Shown: one piece after another, positions 35,578 through 45,207 of the stretch | Numbering within the stretch: the stretch's first letter is position 1 | How the letters are laid out: every line of letters begins with the position of its first letter | NCBI GenBank assembly: GCA_017542485.1 | Contig: JAFXXC010000029.1 | Span: 23,572 to 87,571 of the forward strand | Source: Acholeplasmatales bacterium | GTDB lineage: Bacteria > Bacillota_I > Bacilli_A > Acholeplasmatales > Anaeroplasmataceae | Direction of reading: 5' to 3' | Length of the DNA stretch: 64,000 bases | The notes under the pieces: generated by a model | Database searches by the model: none | What the model saw: only the letters and a program-made list of their open reading frames with translations | What the model was told of the DNA's origin: nothing | Made by a program: the position numbers and the translations under genes

Positions 35578-36867
35578 ATGAAGTATTTTGGAACTGATGG
35601 TATTAGAGGAGTACCTAACGAAAAGTTGACAGTTGATTTGGTTACAAAGCTAGGTGCCGCATTAAAAGAACTTGGTAATAAAAAGGTTGTTTTAGCAACA
35701 GACACTAGATTATCTAAAGATATGCTTGCTAGTGCTATTTCTTGTGGTGCATTGGCAAATGGATTAGATGTATTGTATATTGGAGTTGTACCTACGCCTG
35801 CATTAATATATTATTCTTATACACATAAAATGACTGGTGTTATGATTACAGCAAGTCATAATCCATATACTGATAATGGCATTAAGGTTTTAAAATGTGG
35901 TAAAAAGTTATCTGAAGAAGATGAATTAAAGGTAGAAAATGCAATTGATAATCCTAAAAAACATACTGGTGAGATCGGTAAATATACCGTAGATTTAAAT
36001 GCTAAAGAAGAATATGTTGAATTTGTTAAGAAGGATTTAGTAAAAACAAATTTAAGAATTGTTTTAGATTGCGCTAATGGTGCAACTTTTGAAACTGCAG
36101 GTATGGTATTTAATGATATTACAACTAATTTGGTAATTACTTGCAATACACCTGATGGATATAATATCAATAATGGTTGTGGTTCTACTCATTTAGAATT
36201 GTTAAAGAAGAATGTTATAGATAATAAAGCAGATTTAGGTTTCGCTTTTGATGGTGATGGAGATAGAGTACTCGCTATTGATAAGAACGGAAATACTATA
36301 GATGGTGATATGCTAATTTATATATTAGCTAGATATCTAAAAAGTAAGAATAAACTAAATAATGGTAAGATTGCTCTATCTATGATGAGTAATCTAGGTT
36401 TAATTAAATCTTTAAATAATTTTGGTATTGATGTAATTGAAACTAATGTTGGAGATAAGTATATTGTTAAAGCATTATTTGATAACAATTTATCTGTAGG
36501 TGGAGAAAATAGTGGTCATATTATATTACCATATATTTTTCATACTGGAGATGGAGTATTGGTTGCTAAAGAGATTGTTAAGATTTTAACAGAAACTAAT
36601 ACAACATTTAGTGATTGGTTAGACGATGTTAAAATGTATGCTGATAAGATGGTTAATATCAAAGTTAAGGATAAGAGTAAAGTTTTAGGAAATAAAGCAT
36701 TATTTGATAGAATTGATAGTATAAAAAAAGAACTTAATGGAGATTGTAAAATAATTGTTAGAGCATCAGGTACAGAGGATTTAATTAGAGTATCAGTTAT
36801 GGCAAAGGATAATGATTTAGTTTCAAAATATAGTGATGAGTTAGTTGGTATTGTAAATAATATTTAG
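35578..36867 (+). CDS. glmM: Phosphoglucosamine mutase
   Basis: Converts glucosamine-6-phosphate to glucosamine-1-phosphate, the substrate of the acetyltransferase encoded just upstream. 429 aa, slightly shorter than the usual ~450. It has the KYFGTDGIRG start, the phosphoserine loop TASHNP (Ser93), the metal-binding loop FDGDGDR, the sugar-binding GGENSGH and the C-terminal phosphate-binding RASGTEDLIRV. The order glmU-like-glmM gives a two-step GlcNAc-1-P module for peptidoglycan precursors. Confidence 0.97.
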   Translation: MKYFGTDGIRGVPNEKLTVDLVTKLGAALKELGNKKVVLATDTRLSKDMLASAISCGALANGLDVLYIGVVPTPALIYYSYTHKMTGVMITASHNPYTDNGIKVLKCGKKLSEEDELKVENAIDNPKKHTGEIGKYTVDLNAKEEYVEFVKKDLVKTNLRIVLDCANGATFETAGMVFNDITTNLVITCNTPDGYNINNGCGSTHLELLKKNVIDNKADLGFAFDGDGDRVLAIDKNGNTIDGDMLIYILARYLKSKNKLNNGKIALSMMSNLGLIKSLNNFGIDVIETNVGDKYIVKALFDNNLSVGGENSGHIILPYIFHTGDGVLVAKEIVKILTETNTTFSDWLDDVKMYADKMVNIKVKDKSKVLGNKALFDRIDSIKKELNGDCKIIVRASGTEDLIRVSVMAKDNDLVSKYSDELVGIVNNI

Positions 36868-36881
36868 CATTGAGGTGTAGT

Positions 36882-37502
36882 ATGTTATTAGATTTTGATG
36901 ATATGCTTTCTTATGTTAAGGAAGCATTATATGAAAATGATAAAGAAAGACAAGAAAAGTCTAGACATAGTTTTAGAAGTAGATATAGACATATTACTAG
37001 AGTACTTGGTTGGTGTAAAAGAATAGAAAATGATTTAGAATGTGATAAGGATGTATTATACACTAGTGCTATTTTTCATGATATTGGATATAGTCAAGGT
37101 AAAGATGAGCATGCGATAGCAAGTACTGCTATGTTTAGAGAATATGCTGAGCATCATAATTTTGATCAAGATTTTATTGAAAAGGTGTCATATGTTATTT
37201 TTAATCATTCTGATAAAAGTTTATTAAGTAGTAAAGATGTACCTAATGAATTGATTTTATTACTTGAGGCAGATTTGTTAGATGAAGAGGGTGCTTTAGG
37301 ATTGACATGGGATTTAATGGCACGTGGAGCTAAGCATTCTATTTCATATAATGAGGTTTTTGAAGAAATCGATAATCATTCTGGACATATATTGAATCAA
37401 GATTTTATGGTTACAAAAACTGCTAGATATTATTGGAATAAAAAAAAGGAATTTGTAAGAACTTTTATTAATGAATTAAAGCATGATTTATTTGAGGATT
37501 AG
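36882..37502 (+). CDS. HD-domain phosphohydrolase
   Basis: 206 aa from ATG 36882 behind GAGGTG. The metal-binding HD pattern is present: H in YRHITRVLGW, the HD pair in AIFHDIGY, H/H in DEHAIAS and FNHSDKS, and a distal Asp in LLEADLLDE. It resembles YedJ/YhaM-type soluble HD hydrolases acting on nucleotides or phosphate esters. Substrate unknown. In line with glmM (14 bases) and a nitroreductase (3 bases). Confidence 0.85.
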   Translation: MLLDFDDMLSYVKEALYENDKERQEKSRHSFRSRYRHITRVLGWCKRIENDLECDKDVLYTSAIFHDIGYSQGKDEHAIASTAMFREYAEHHNFDQDFIEKVSYVIFNHSDKSLLSSKDVPNELILLLEADLLDEEGALGLTWDLMARGAKHSISYNEVFEEIDNHSGHILNQDFMVTKTARYYWNKKKEFVRTFINELKHDLFED

Positions 37503-37505
37503 TTT

Positions 37506-38006
37506 ATGGAATATTTTGAGGTAATCAATAAAAGATATTCTTGTAGGGAATTCAAAGAGGAAAGAATAACAAGAGAAGAATTAAATAAGATATTAGAGGC
37601 TGGTAATTTAGCACCAACTGCAGTTAATTTTCAGCCATTTAAAATATTTGTTATTGAAAGTGATGAAATTTTAAATCTGCTTTCAAGTGCCACAAAATAT
37701 ACTTTTGGTGCAAAGACTATTTTATGTGTTGCACATAATATTAAAGAAAGCTGGCATAGATATAAGGACCAAAGAGATTTTGGTACATTTGATAGTGCTA
37801 TTGTAACAACACAAATGGTTTTGGCAGCAACTTCATTAGGTATTGGTACATGTATTGTTTGCTCAATGGATGAAGAGAAAGTTAAAAATATATTAGGATT
37901 AGGTAATGAGTATATTGTAGATTCACTTATTCCTATGGGTTATCCTAAAAATAATGGTGTACACAATAAGAGAAAAAAATTAGAAGAAATTGTAGAATAT
38001 AGGTAG
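37506..38006 (+). CDS. Nitroreductase family protein
   Basis: 166-aa FMN-dependent oxidoreductase. It opens with NKRYSCREFKEERI and has the APTAVNFQPFKIFV segment and a C-terminal LIPMGYPKNN. A Trp-containing insert (SWHRYKDQRDFGTFDSAIV) and LGIGTCIVCSMDE are typical of the small nitroreductase-like proteins of anaerobes. Distinct from the one at 1835-2341. Its physiological electron acceptor cannot be read from the sequence. Confidence 0.88.
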   Translation: MEYFEVINKRYSCREFKEERITREELNKILEAGNLAPTAVNFQPFKIFVIESDEILNLLSSATKYTFGAKTILCVAHNIKESWHRYKDQRDFGTFDSAIVTTQMVLAATSLGIGTCIVCSMDEEKVKNILGLGNEYIVDSLIPMGYPKNNGVHNKRKKLEEIVEYR

Positions 38007-38009
38007 AAT

Positions 38010-39305
38010 ATGAGAATTAATATTATTGGTGCTGGTCTTGCAGGTTGTGAGGCCTGCTATTATTTATCAAAGCGTGGATATGAAATAAATTTATATGAGA
38101 TGAGACCAGTTAAGATGACTCCTGCTCATAAAACTGAAAAGTTTGGTGAATTAGTTTGTTCTAATTCTTTAAAGAGTGATTCATTAGAAAATGCATGTGG
38201 AATCATGAAAAAAGAGATGGAGATGTTAGATTCTTTAATTATTAAGGCTGCTAGACTTCATAGTGTAGCTGCTGGTGGGGCACTTGCTGTAGATAGAGAA
38301 GGCTATAGTGAATATGTTACAAAGGTAATAAAGGAATTGCCAAATGTTAATATAATTAATGAAGAGGTATCACATATTGATACTAATATTCCAACAATTA
38401 TCGCAACAGGACCTTTAACTAGTGGTGTATTATGTGATGAAATAAAAAGATTATTTGGCATGGATGATTTTTATTTTTTTGATGCACAAGCTCCGATTAT
38501 ATATGCTGATAGTATTGATTATAATAAGGTATATTTAAAATCAAGATATGATAAGGGTGAAGCATCTTATTATAATTGTCCTTTTACTGAAGAAGAGTTT
38601 AATAAATTTTATAATGAATTAATAAATGCTGAATGTGCCGAGGTTAAGGATTTTGAGCTTAAGGTATTTGAAGGCTGTATGCCTATTGAGGTTATGGCTA
38701 AAAGAGGAATTAAGACTTTGACATTTGGGCCTATGAAGCCTGTTGGTTTAAAAAAGCCTGATGGCACTAAACCATATGCTGTTGTACAATTAAGACAAGA
38801 TGATGCTGAAGCTAGTATGTATAATTTAGTAGGATTCCAGACTCATCTAAAGTTTCCTGAACAAAAAAGGGTATTTAGCATGATACCAGGTTTAGAAAAT
38901 GTTAGATTTGCAAAATATGGAAGAATGCATAAAAATACTTATATTAATGCTCCAAAGATATTAAATCCTACATTTCAAACAAAAGCATATCCTAATATTT
39001 TTATAGCAGGACAATTATCAGGGGTAGAGGGGTATGTTGAAAGTGCTGCTTCTGGTATTTATGCCGCAATAAATATGGATAGATTTTTAAGAGGAAAAGA
39101 ATTAGTTATTCTCCCTAAAACTACAATGATGGGTTCATTAAGTATATACATAACATCTGAAATCGAGAATTTTCAGCCTATGAGTGCCAATTTTGGTATT
39201 GTTGAGGATTTAAATATTCCGCATAAGAAGGCAGATAGAAAAAGACTTTATGGTGAAAGAGCAATTAAGGTAATGGAAAGTGAGATAAAGAAATTAGATG
39301 ACTAA
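38010..39305 (+). CDS. trmFO: Folate/FAD-dependent tRNA (uracil-5-)-methyltransferase TrmFO
   Basis: Makes ribothymidine at tRNA position 54 using methylene-tetrahydrofolate and FADH2. 431 aa. The FAD dinucleotide motif is IIGAGLAGCEA at the N-terminus, followed by YEMRPVKMTPAHKT, FGELVCSNSLKSDSL, TFGPMKPVGLKKPD and the C-terminal GQLSGVEGYVESAASG. trmFO followed by xerC (8-base overlap) is the standard Bacilli pair; topA is not upstream here. Confidence 0.97.
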   Translation: MRINIIGAGLAGCEACYYLSKRGYEINLYEMRPVKMTPAHKTEKFGELVCSNSLKSDSLENACGIMKKEMEMLDSLIIKAARLHSVAAGGALAVDREGYSEYVTKVIKELPNVNIINEEVSHIDTNIPTIIATGPLTSGVLCDEIKRLFGMDDFYFFDAQAPIIYADSIDYNKVYLKSRYDKGEASYYNCPFTEEEFNKFYNELINAECAEVKDFELKVFEGCMPIEVMAKRGIKTLTFGPMKPVGLKKPDGTKPYAVVQLRQDDAEASMYNLVGFQTHLKFPEQKRVFSMIPGLENVRFAKYGRMHKNTYINAPKILNPTFQTKAYPNIFIAGQLSGVEGYVESAASGIYAAINMDRFLRGKELVILPKTTMMGSLSIYITSEIENFQPMSANFGIVEDLNIPHKKADRKRLYGERAIKVMESEIKKLDD

Positions 39306-40230
39306 TTTAGAGGCATTAAATGATTTTTTAGTTTATCTTTCAAGTGAAAAAGGATATTCTGATAATACAATTACTAGTTATAAAAATGATATATTAGAAT
39401 TTATTAGTTTTCTTGAAAGTGAAAGAATGGCTAAAGACATTTTTTCTATTAGAAAAGCACGTGTTTGTCAAAATTATATTTCATATATGTCTAGGGAAGG
39501 CTTAAAGCCTACATCAATCCATAGACATGTTTCGTCTTTATCCTCTTTTTATGATTATTTAATGAAGGAAGAATTAGTAAGTGATAATTTTTTTAAAGAA
39601 ATAGATACTCCAAAAACAAAAAAAGGATTACCTAAAGGAATTGGGGAAAATGAAATCAAGATGTTATTTGATATTTGTGATTTAGATAATAAACTTGGTT
39701 ATCGAAATTATTGTATTTTAGGTTGTCTTTATGGATGTGGATTACGTGTTAGCGAATTATGTAATATGGAGATAAAAGATATTGATTTTAATGAAAGATT
39801 GATAAGAATTCATGGTAAGGGTAGTAAGGATAGAGATGTCATAATGTATGAAGAATTATCAGATTCACTAAAACATTATATTTCAACATTTAGAGTTGAA
39901 CTGTTATATAATTCAAAAGAATTAAATAATAGAAATGTATTTTTAAATAAGAATGGTACTAAGCTTACAAGGGTAGGAGTAAGAAAAATATTAGAAAAAC
40001 TTGTCTCAGATTGTGGTGAGGCATATCATATTTCTCCACATATGCTAAGACATTCATTTGCAACATCACTCCTTAATAATGGTGCAGATATTAGATCTGT
40101 TCAGGAATTATTAGGACATGAAAGTTTATCTACTACTCAAATATATACAGATGTTGCTATGGATGCTATGAAAAAAAGCTATTATTTAGCGCATCCAAGA
40201 GCTAATAAAATACCAAATGAAAAAAAATAA
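39298..40230 (+). CDS. xerC: Tyrosine recombinase XerC-like
   Basis: Site-specific recombinase of the Xer type that resolves chromosome dimers. 310 aa. The N-terminal SAM-like core-binding domain (DFLVYLSSEKGYSDNTITSYKNDI) is followed by the catalytic domain. Its Arg is in YGCGLRVSEL, Lys in HGKGSKDR, His-x-x-Arg in HMLRHSFATSLL, His in LLGHESLSTTQIY, and the Tyr nucleophile in IYTDV. Position after trmFO supports chromosomal XerC rather than a phage integrase. No hslVU/codY follow. Confidence 0.93.
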   Translation: MTNLEALNDFLVYLSSEKGYSDNTITSYKNDILEFISFLESERMAKDIFSIRKARVCQNYISYMSREGLKPTSIHRHVSSLSSFYDYLMKEELVSDNFFKEIDTPKTKKGLPKGIGENEIKMLFDICDLDNKLGYRNYCILGCLYGCGLRVSELCNMEIKDIDFNERLIRIHGKGSKDRDVIMYEELSDSLKHYISTFRVELLYNSKELNNRNVFLNKNGTKLTRVGVRKILEKLVSDCGEAYHISPHMLRHSFATSLLNNGADIRSVQELLGHESLSTTQIYTDVAMDAMKKSYYLAHPRANKIPNEKK

Positions 40231-40235
40231 ATTTC

Positions 40236-40264
40236 TTGTATTTGACGATATATTTTGTTATAAT
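40236..40264 (+). promoter_or_regulatory. Promoter of the 289-aa lipoprotein gene
   Basis: TTGTAT (40236-40241), 17-base spacer, TATAAT (40259-40264) with TG-T before the -10. Confidence 0.78.
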
Positions 40265-40293
40265 GCATTATGTTAGAAAAGTGAGGTATTATA

Positions 40294-41163
40294 ATGAAAA
40301 AGAAAATATTTATGCTTTTTCTATTTGTAGTAGCAATTATACTTGCTTCATGTTCATCAAGCAATAGTAGAGAAAGTGTATTAATTACATATGAAATAAA
40401 TACTGATTATAGTTCCGTATCAGATAAATATAATTTAGGTTTTGCTAAAGTAAGTGATATAGCAACTACTGGAATTGATTTAGGTAAGAAGGTTACTTCT
40501 GATAAGTTAGATAATGATTATTATAATGTATATGTTTCTAAAAATCCTGAAACTACATTATTTAGAAATGTTTATGATGCAGATAGCGAATTAGAAAGCC
40601 ATATTTTTGATAGAGAAGATGGTGGAAAAGGTAGAAATAAAAATAAAACTTTTACTGCTAATTCATTATATTTTAATTCATTATTATCAAAAGCAAAAAC
40701 AATTTGTGATAATCAAAACATAGAAGAAAAGAAATACGAAGAAGAATTAAGTTATTATAAACAATCTTTGATTGATATAGTTATGAATCAAAAGGTAATA
40801 GATATTCTATATTCAACAGATGGTGCTTTTAAATCATTAACATTTACTGGTTATTCTTTTGAAAAAGATTTCAATGCATCATTTGCTAAGTCAATTTCTT
40901 CTCAATATGCTGGTGATGCAAAAAATGAAGGCAAAACAGGAATTAAATTTGAAATTGTATATTTACCAGTTTTTGTAGTAAGAACAGTAGGTAATAATCA
41001 TATTTCATCAATAGTTATGTTACCAGTTTACGAAACATTTACAATTGGAAAACAAGAAATTACAGTTGTTGATGGTAAATATAGTTTAGTTGATTCAAAA
41101 ATTAAAGATATTCCTTCAAAAGATATATCTTTTGATGAAGAAACTGGTACAATTATAGGTTAA
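40294..41163 (+). CDS. Lipoprotein of unknown function
   Basis: 289 aa with a type II signal peptide (MKKKIFMLFLFVVAIILASC, Cys20). The mature part is mixed, rich in Lys, Asp and Ser, with a helical stretch (EEKKYEEELSYYKQSLIDIVMNQ) and a beta-rich C-terminal half. No domain recognised. GTGAGG precedes the ATG. Monocistronic: own promoter and terminator. Confidence 0.85.
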   Translation: MKKKIFMLFLFVVAIILASCSSSNSRESVLITYEINTDYSSVSDKYNLGFAKVSDIATTGIDLGKKVTSDKLDNDYYNVYVSKNPETTLFRNVYDADSELESHIFDREDGGKGRNKNKTFTANSLYFNSLLSKAKTICDNQNIEEKKYEEELSYYKQSLIDIVMNQKVIDILYSTDGAFKSLTFTGYSFEKDFNASFAKSISSQYAGDAKNEGKTGIKFEIVYLPVFVVRTVGNNHISSIVMLPVYETFTIGKQEITVVDGKYSLVDSKIKDIPSKDISFDEETGTIIG

Positions 41164-41168
41164 TTATT

Positions 41169-41209
41169 AAGACTAATCATCATTAGAGTGATTAGTCTTT
41201 TTCTTTTAT
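41169..41209 (+). terminator. Terminator of the lipoprotein gene
   Basis: AAGACTAATCA (41169-41179) and TGATTAGTCTT (41189-41199) form an 11-bp stem with a T-rich tail. Confidence 0.93.
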
Positions 41210-41287
41210 AAATTTGCAAAAATATTAGATGATAAAATTACATTAAAATAATTTAATAATGTAATTATTACAAAATCATTTTTTCTA

Positions 41288-41316
41288 TTGATAATTAAAA
41301 GAAAATATGCTAATAT
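41288..41316 (+). promoter_or_regulatory. Promoter of rpsB operon
   Basis: TTGATA (41288-41293), 17-base spacer and TAATAT (41311-41316) with TG-C before the -10, giving a leader of about 115 bases. Confidence 0.82.
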
Positions 41317-41322
41317 GTTAAA

Positions 41323-41437
41323 GGTTCGAAAAATACACATGTTTTCTGAGATTGCCGTCGTGTGCAAGAAATTGTTGGAGGCAGTCGTTGAAGAAGGCAG
41401 AGGACAAAAAACAAAAATAAAATGGAGGAATTAAAAA
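41323..41437 (+). promoter_or_regulatory. Long, relatively GC-rich 5' leader of rpsB
   Basis: Bases 41340-41404 are clearly richer in G and C than any nearby spacer and contain two GGCAG copies (41381-41385, 41396-41400) and CACA/TGTG complementarity. This fits a structured leader through which S2 could repress its own mRNA, as known for several ribosomal-protein operons. I cannot assign it to a specific RNA family. Confidence 0.5.
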
Positions 41438-42307
41438 ATGTCTGAATCAGTAGTTTCAATGAAACAATTATTAGAATCAGGTGTTCATTTTGGACACGCA
41501 ACTAGAAGATGGAATCCAAAGATGGCAAAGTATATCTTTACTGCTAGAAATGGTATTTACATCATCGATTTACAAAAAACAGCAAATGAGATTGAGAAAG
41601 CTTACCAAGCTTTATTAGAAATCTGCAAGAATGATGGTAAGGTATTATTCGTAGGTACTAAGAAACAAGCTCAAGAAGCTGTAATGGAGGAAGCTAACCG
41701 TTCTGGTCAATACTATGTAAACCAAAGATGGTTAGGTGGTACATTAACTAACTTCAAAACTATTAGAAAGAGAATTAAGAAACTTCAAGATCTTTACAAG
41801 ATGGAAGAAGATGGCGAATTTGAAAAGTTACCTAAGAAGGAAGTTATCAAATTAATCGCTGAAAGAGATAAATTAGAAAAGTTCTTAGGTGGTATTAAGG
41901 AAATGAAGAAGTTACCAGATGCTTTATTCATTGTTGATCCACGTAAAGAGCATAATGCTATTTTAGAAGCAAGAAAATTAAACATCCCAGTATTTGGTAT
42001 TGTTGATACAAACTGTGATCCTGATGATGTTGATTATGTAATTCCAGCTAACGATGATGCTATTAGAGCTGTTAAGTTAGTAACTTGGGTTATGGCTAAT
42101 GCTGTAATCGAAGCTAATGGTGGTGTTGTTGAGAAGTTTGATGATTCTCAAGAACAAATTAATCAAGCTGAAGAAATTCAAAAGGAAGCTAAGGAAGAAG
42201 CTAAAGAAGAAAAGCCTGCTAAGAAGGCTCCTGCTAAAAAAGCTCCTGCTAAGAAGGCAAAACCTGCTAAGGCTGAGGCTGAAGCTGAAACTAAAACTCA
42301 AGAGTAA
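41438..42307 (+). CDS. rpsB: 30S ribosomal protein S2
   Basis: Ribosomal protein S2, needed for assembly of S1-proximal 30S subunits. The core (residues 1-225) has [49 protein letters not shown] and [12 protein letters not shown]. The C-terminal ~55 residues are a low-complexity tail of alternating acidic and [10 protein letters not shown] repeats, making it 289 aa versus about 230-260 in relatives. GGAGG precedes the ATG. First gene of rpsB-tsf. Confidence 0.98.
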   Translation: MSESVVSMKQLLESGVHFGHATRRWNPKMAKYIFTARNGIYIIDLQKTANEIEKAYQALLEICKNDGKVLFVGTKKQAQEAVMEEANRSGQYYVNQRWLGGTLTNFKTIRKRIKKLQDLYKMEEDGEFEKLPKKEVIKLIAERDKLEKFLGGIKEMKKLPDALFIVDPRKEHNAILEARKLNIPVFGIVDTNCDPDDVDYVIPANDDAIRAVKLVTWVMANAVIEANGGVVEKFDDSQEQINQAEEIQKEAKEEAKEEKPAKKAPAKKAPAKKAKPAKAEAEAETKTQE

Positions 42308-42322
42308 AGAGAGGAATTTAAC

Positions 42323-43228
42323 ATGGCAAATATAACTGCATCAATGGTAAAAGAATTAAGAGAAAGAACTTCTGCAGGTATGATGGACTGCAAAAAAGCT
42401 TTAGCTGCAACTGATGGTAATATGGACGAGGCTGTAACTTGGTTACGTGAACGTGGTATTGCTAAGGCTGTAAAAAAAGAAGGTGCTGTTGCTGCTGAGG
42501 GTCTATGCTCTTTTGCAATTAAAGGTAACAAGTGCGTTTTATTTGAATTAAATTCTCAAACAGATTTCGTTGCACAAAATGCAAAGTTCACTGACTTAAT
42601 TGCTAATGTTGGTGAAATCTTAGTTAATTCAGATGCTACATGTACTGAATGTGCATTAAAGGTTGAATCTAATGGCAAGAACCTTGAAACTATCATTTTA
42701 GAGGCTTCAGGTGTTATTGGTGAAAAGATTTCTTTAAGAAGAGTTACTGTTTTAGAGAAGAATGATAACCAAGTATTTGGTGCTTATAAGCATATGGGTG
42801 GTAGAATTGCTTCTGTAGTATTAGTTGATGGTACTGATGAAGTAGTTGCTAAGGATGTTGCAATGCACATTGCTGCTTTAGCTCCTAAGTATGTTTCAAA
42901 AGATGATATTCCTGCTGATGTAATCGAGAAAGAAAGAGAAGTTATTTTAGCTGCTGCATTAAATGAAAATGCAACTTCAGCTAAACCAAAGCCTGAGAAT
43001 ATTATTGCAGAAAGAATCGTTCCAGGTCGTTTAGATAAGAATTTAAAAGAGATTTGCTTATTATCTCAAGCATTTGTTAAGAATCCTGATCAAACAGTAG
43101 AGGCTTATGTTAAGGGTGCAAAATGTAATGTTGTATCTTTCGTACGTCTTGAAGTTGGTGAAGGTATTGAAAAGCAAGAGACAGATTTCGCTGCTGAAGT
43201 AGCTGCACAATCTGCTGCATTTAATTAA
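42323..43228 (+). CDS. tsf: Elongation factor Ts
   Basis: Guanine-nucleotide exchange factor for EF-Tu. 301 aa. It has the N-terminal UBA-like domain ([19 protein letters not shown]), the TDFVAQN motif that contacts EF-Tu, and two core subdomains ([18 protein letters not shown], [11 protein letters not shown]). GAGAGGAA lies before the ATG, 15 bases after rpsB. Confidence 0.97.
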   Translation: MANITASMVKELRERTSAGMMDCKKALAATDGNMDEAVTWLRERGIAKAVKKEGAVAAEGLCSFAIKGNKCVLFELNSQTDFVAQNAKFTDLIANVGEILVNSDATCTECALKVESNGKNLETIILEASGVIGEKISLRRVTVLEKNDNQVFGAYKHMGGRIASVVLVDGTDEVVAKDVAMHIAALAPKYVSKDDIPADVIEKEREVILAAALNENATSAKPKPENIIAERIVPGRLDKNLKEICLLSQAFVKNPDQTVEAYVKGAKCNVVSFVRLEVGEGIEKQETDFAAEVAAQSAAFN

Positions 43229-43236
43229 TATTATAT

Positions 43237-43261
43237 GGGGAGCGTACACTCCCCTATTTTT
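43237..43261 (+). terminator. Hairpin between tsf and pyrH
   Basis: GGGGAG (43237-43242) and CTCCCC (43249-43254) pair, followed by TATTTTT. It should reduce read-through from rpsB-tsf into pyrH-frr. Confidence 0.85.
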
Positions 43262-43281
43262 GTAAAATTTTGGAGGTAAAT

Positions 43282-43995
43282 ATGTATAAGCGTGTTTTAT
43301 TAAAGCTTTCAGGTGAAGCATTAAAGGGAGAAAATGCCACTGCTGGAATTGATCCAAAAACAGTTATGGCAATAGCTAAACAAGTAAAAGATGTTCATGA
43401 TTTAGGCGTTGAAGTTGGTATAGTTGTTGGCGGCGGTAATATTTGGAGAGGTAAAACAGCAGAGGAATTAGGTATGGAGCGTGCACAAGCTGATTATATG
43501 GGTATGCTTGCTACAATGATGAATGGTCTTGCTGTTCAAGATGCCTTAGAGAAGTTAGGTGTTCCTAGTCGTTGTATGACTGCACTTCAAATTAATCAAG
43601 TAGCTGAGCCATATATTAGAAGAAAAGCTATACATCATTTAGAAAAAGGTATTGTCACAATTTTTATTGGTGGTTTAGGAAGTCCATATTTTTCAACTGA
43701 TACTGCATGTGTATTAAGAGCAACAGAAATTGGTGCTGATGTAGTTTTAATGGCAAAGAATGGAACAGATGGTGTATATGATTCTGATCCACGTAAGAAT
43801 CCAAATGCTAAATTGTATAATACATTAACTTTCTCAGAAATATTAGCACAGAATCTTCAGGTTATGGATTCTACAGCTGCATCTTTATGTAAGGATAATA
43901 AAATGCAACTTATCGTATTTAATATGAATAAAACTGGTAATATCGTTAAAGCAGTTAAGGGTGAAAAGATTGGTACCCTTGTTACAGTAGATTAG
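43282..43995 (+). CDS. pyrH: UMP kinase
   Basis: Phosphorylates UMP to UDP; amino-acid-kinase fold, hexameric. 237 aa from ATG 43282, which has GGAGG at the right distance; the in-frame TTG at 43270 overlaps that site. Motifs: [34 protein letters not shown] and the acidic [13 protein letters not shown]. Between tsf and frr as in nearly all Bacilli. Confidence 0.97.
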   Translation: MYKRVLLKLSGEALKGENATAGIDPKTVMAIAKQVKDVHDLGVEVGIVVGGGNIWRGKTAEELGMERAQADYMGMLATMMNGLAVQDALEKLGVPSRCMTALQINQVAEPYIRRKAIHHLEKGIVTIFIGGLGSPYFSTDTACVLRATEIGADVVLMAKNGTDGVYDSDPRKNPNAKLYNTLTFSEILAQNLQVMDSTAASLCKDNKMQLIVFNMNKTGNIVKAVKGEKIGTLVTVD

Positions 43996-44004
43996 GAGGA
44001 TAAT

Positions 44005-44556
44005 ATGGAAGAATTAGAAATGACACTTCTTGAAGCAGAAGAAAGAATGGATAACTCAATAGCTAGCTATGAGCGTGAATTATCAACAGTAAGAACTGGT
44101 AGAGCATCAGCAAATCTACTTGATACAATTTCAATTGATTATTATGGTGTTCCAACACCTATTAAGCAAGTATCTTCAATTTCAATTCCTGAGGCTAACC
44201 AATTATATATTAAGCCTTATGATAAGAGTTCTTTAAAATTAATTGAAACTGCAATTTTAGCATCACCACTTGGTGTAACTCCTCAATCAGATGGTAATGG
44301 TATTAGATTAGTATTACCTAAGATGACAGAGGAAAGAAGACGTGAACTTGTTAAAGTTGTTGGTAAGATGGAAGAACAAGCTAAAGTTCATATTCGTAAT
44401 GTAAGACGTGATTTGAATGATGAAATTAAAAAGCTTGAATTACCAGAAGATGATGAAAAGAGTGCATTAGAAGATGCTCAAAAATTAACTGATGATAAGA
44501 TTGCAAAAGTAGAAACAATCACAAAGAAGAAGAACGAAGATTTAATGACAATATAA
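44005..44556 (+). CDS. frr: Ribosome recycling factor
   Basis: Splits post-termination ribosomes together with EF-G. 183 aa, the normal length. Landmarks: STVRTGRASANLLD, YYGVPTPIKQVSSISIPE, MTEERRRELVKVV and VRRDLNDEIKK. AGGAGG precedes the ATG. In Bacillus uppS follows frr; here a terminator and an unrelated minus-strand gene follow. Confidence 0.98.
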   Translation: MEELEMTLLEAEERMDNSIASYERELSTVRTGRASANLLDTISIDYYGVPTPIKQVSSISIPEANQLYIKPYDKSSLKLIETAILASPLGVTPQSDGNGIRLVLPKMTEERRRELVKVVGKMEEQAKVHIRNVRRDLNDEIKKLELPEDDEKSALEDAQKLTDDKIAKVETITKKKNEDLMTI

Positions 44557-44561
44557 TAAAT

Positions 44562-44589
44562 AATGGCCAACGATGTTGGCCATTTTTAA
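44562..44589. terminator. Terminator of frr, shared with the convergent gene
   Basis: AATGGCCAAC (44562-44571) and GTTGGCCATT (44575-44584) form a perfect 10-bp stem with a GAT loop, then TTTAATT. It also lies just after the stop of the minus-strand gene. Confidence 0.93.
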
Positions 44590-45030
44590 TTAATTATTTA
44601 CTTTAGAAAAGTGGTTTTGTTTAGATTCAACTAATCTATCGTATGCAGATTTAATATCTCTTACATAATATAATTTAATTATTTTGTTATTTGGTGTTCC
44701 TATGATTAAAGTGCCATAAAAATCAAATGACATATATCTATTATGTGCTTTGTTAAAATCTAACTTGCCAATTTCATACCATTTATATTTTATATCTTTA
44801 TTCATTTTATGAATAATTATTCCTTCATCATCACAAGATAACAATACATTTTTTCTAATTAAATTAAGATAAATATATAGAGCAACAATGAATACTATAA
44901 AAAATGATGAAATTAGTATTAAATATAGTATTTCTTTAATAATACCTATTGCAAGTATTCCTCCTAAAAGTAATAAAAGAAGTAATACTAAAACGATAGG
45001 TAATCTATATGAATATGCAATATTTTTCAT
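44590..45030 (-). CDS. Small membrane protein, two TM segments plus beta-rich domain
   Basis: 146 aa from the ATG whose first base is 45030; AAGGGTGA lies at the right distance, whereas the ATG at 45054 lies upstream of that site. Two hydrophobic helices (about residues 10-33 and 37-60) are followed by a cytoplasmic beta-rich domain of PH-like appearance (VLLSCDDEGIIIHKMN, YKWYEIGKLDF, GTLIIGTPNNKIIKLYYV). No function known. It stands where uppS is expected, but on the other strand. Confidence 0.7.
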   Translation of the reverse strand: MKNIAYSYRLPIVLVLLLLLLLGGILAIGIIKEILYLILISSFFIVFIVALYIYLNLIRKNVLLSCDDEGIIIHKMNKDIKYKWYEIGKLDFNKAHNRYMSFDFYGTLIIGTPNNKIIKLYYVRDIKSAYDRLVESKQNHFSKVNN

Positions 45031-45198
45031 AAGAATCACCCTTTCTATAAACATTTAATATTTTATCATATATTTTTATATACACAATTAGGTAATTGTG
45101 TATTAATTAAATAATTTTCATCTTTATTTTTATGTTTTTTTAATTATAGCATTAAGTTCTATATATTTTTATAATATATATATTTTTATTTTTATAAA

Positions 45199-45207
45199 TG
45201 ATATAAT
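45199..45207 (+). promoter_or_regulatory. Extended -10 promoter of cdsA-dxr-rseP
   Basis: TG-A-TATAAT at 45199-45207, 32 bases before the cdsA start; the -35 is poor in this very AT-rich spacer (45031-45239), where nothing else is seen. Confidence 0.6.

Noticed and set aside
40242..40264. TTGACG plus TATAAT as promoter of the 289-aa lipoprotein
   Set aside because: The spacer is only 11 bases; TTGTAT at 40236 with a 17-base spacer fits better.
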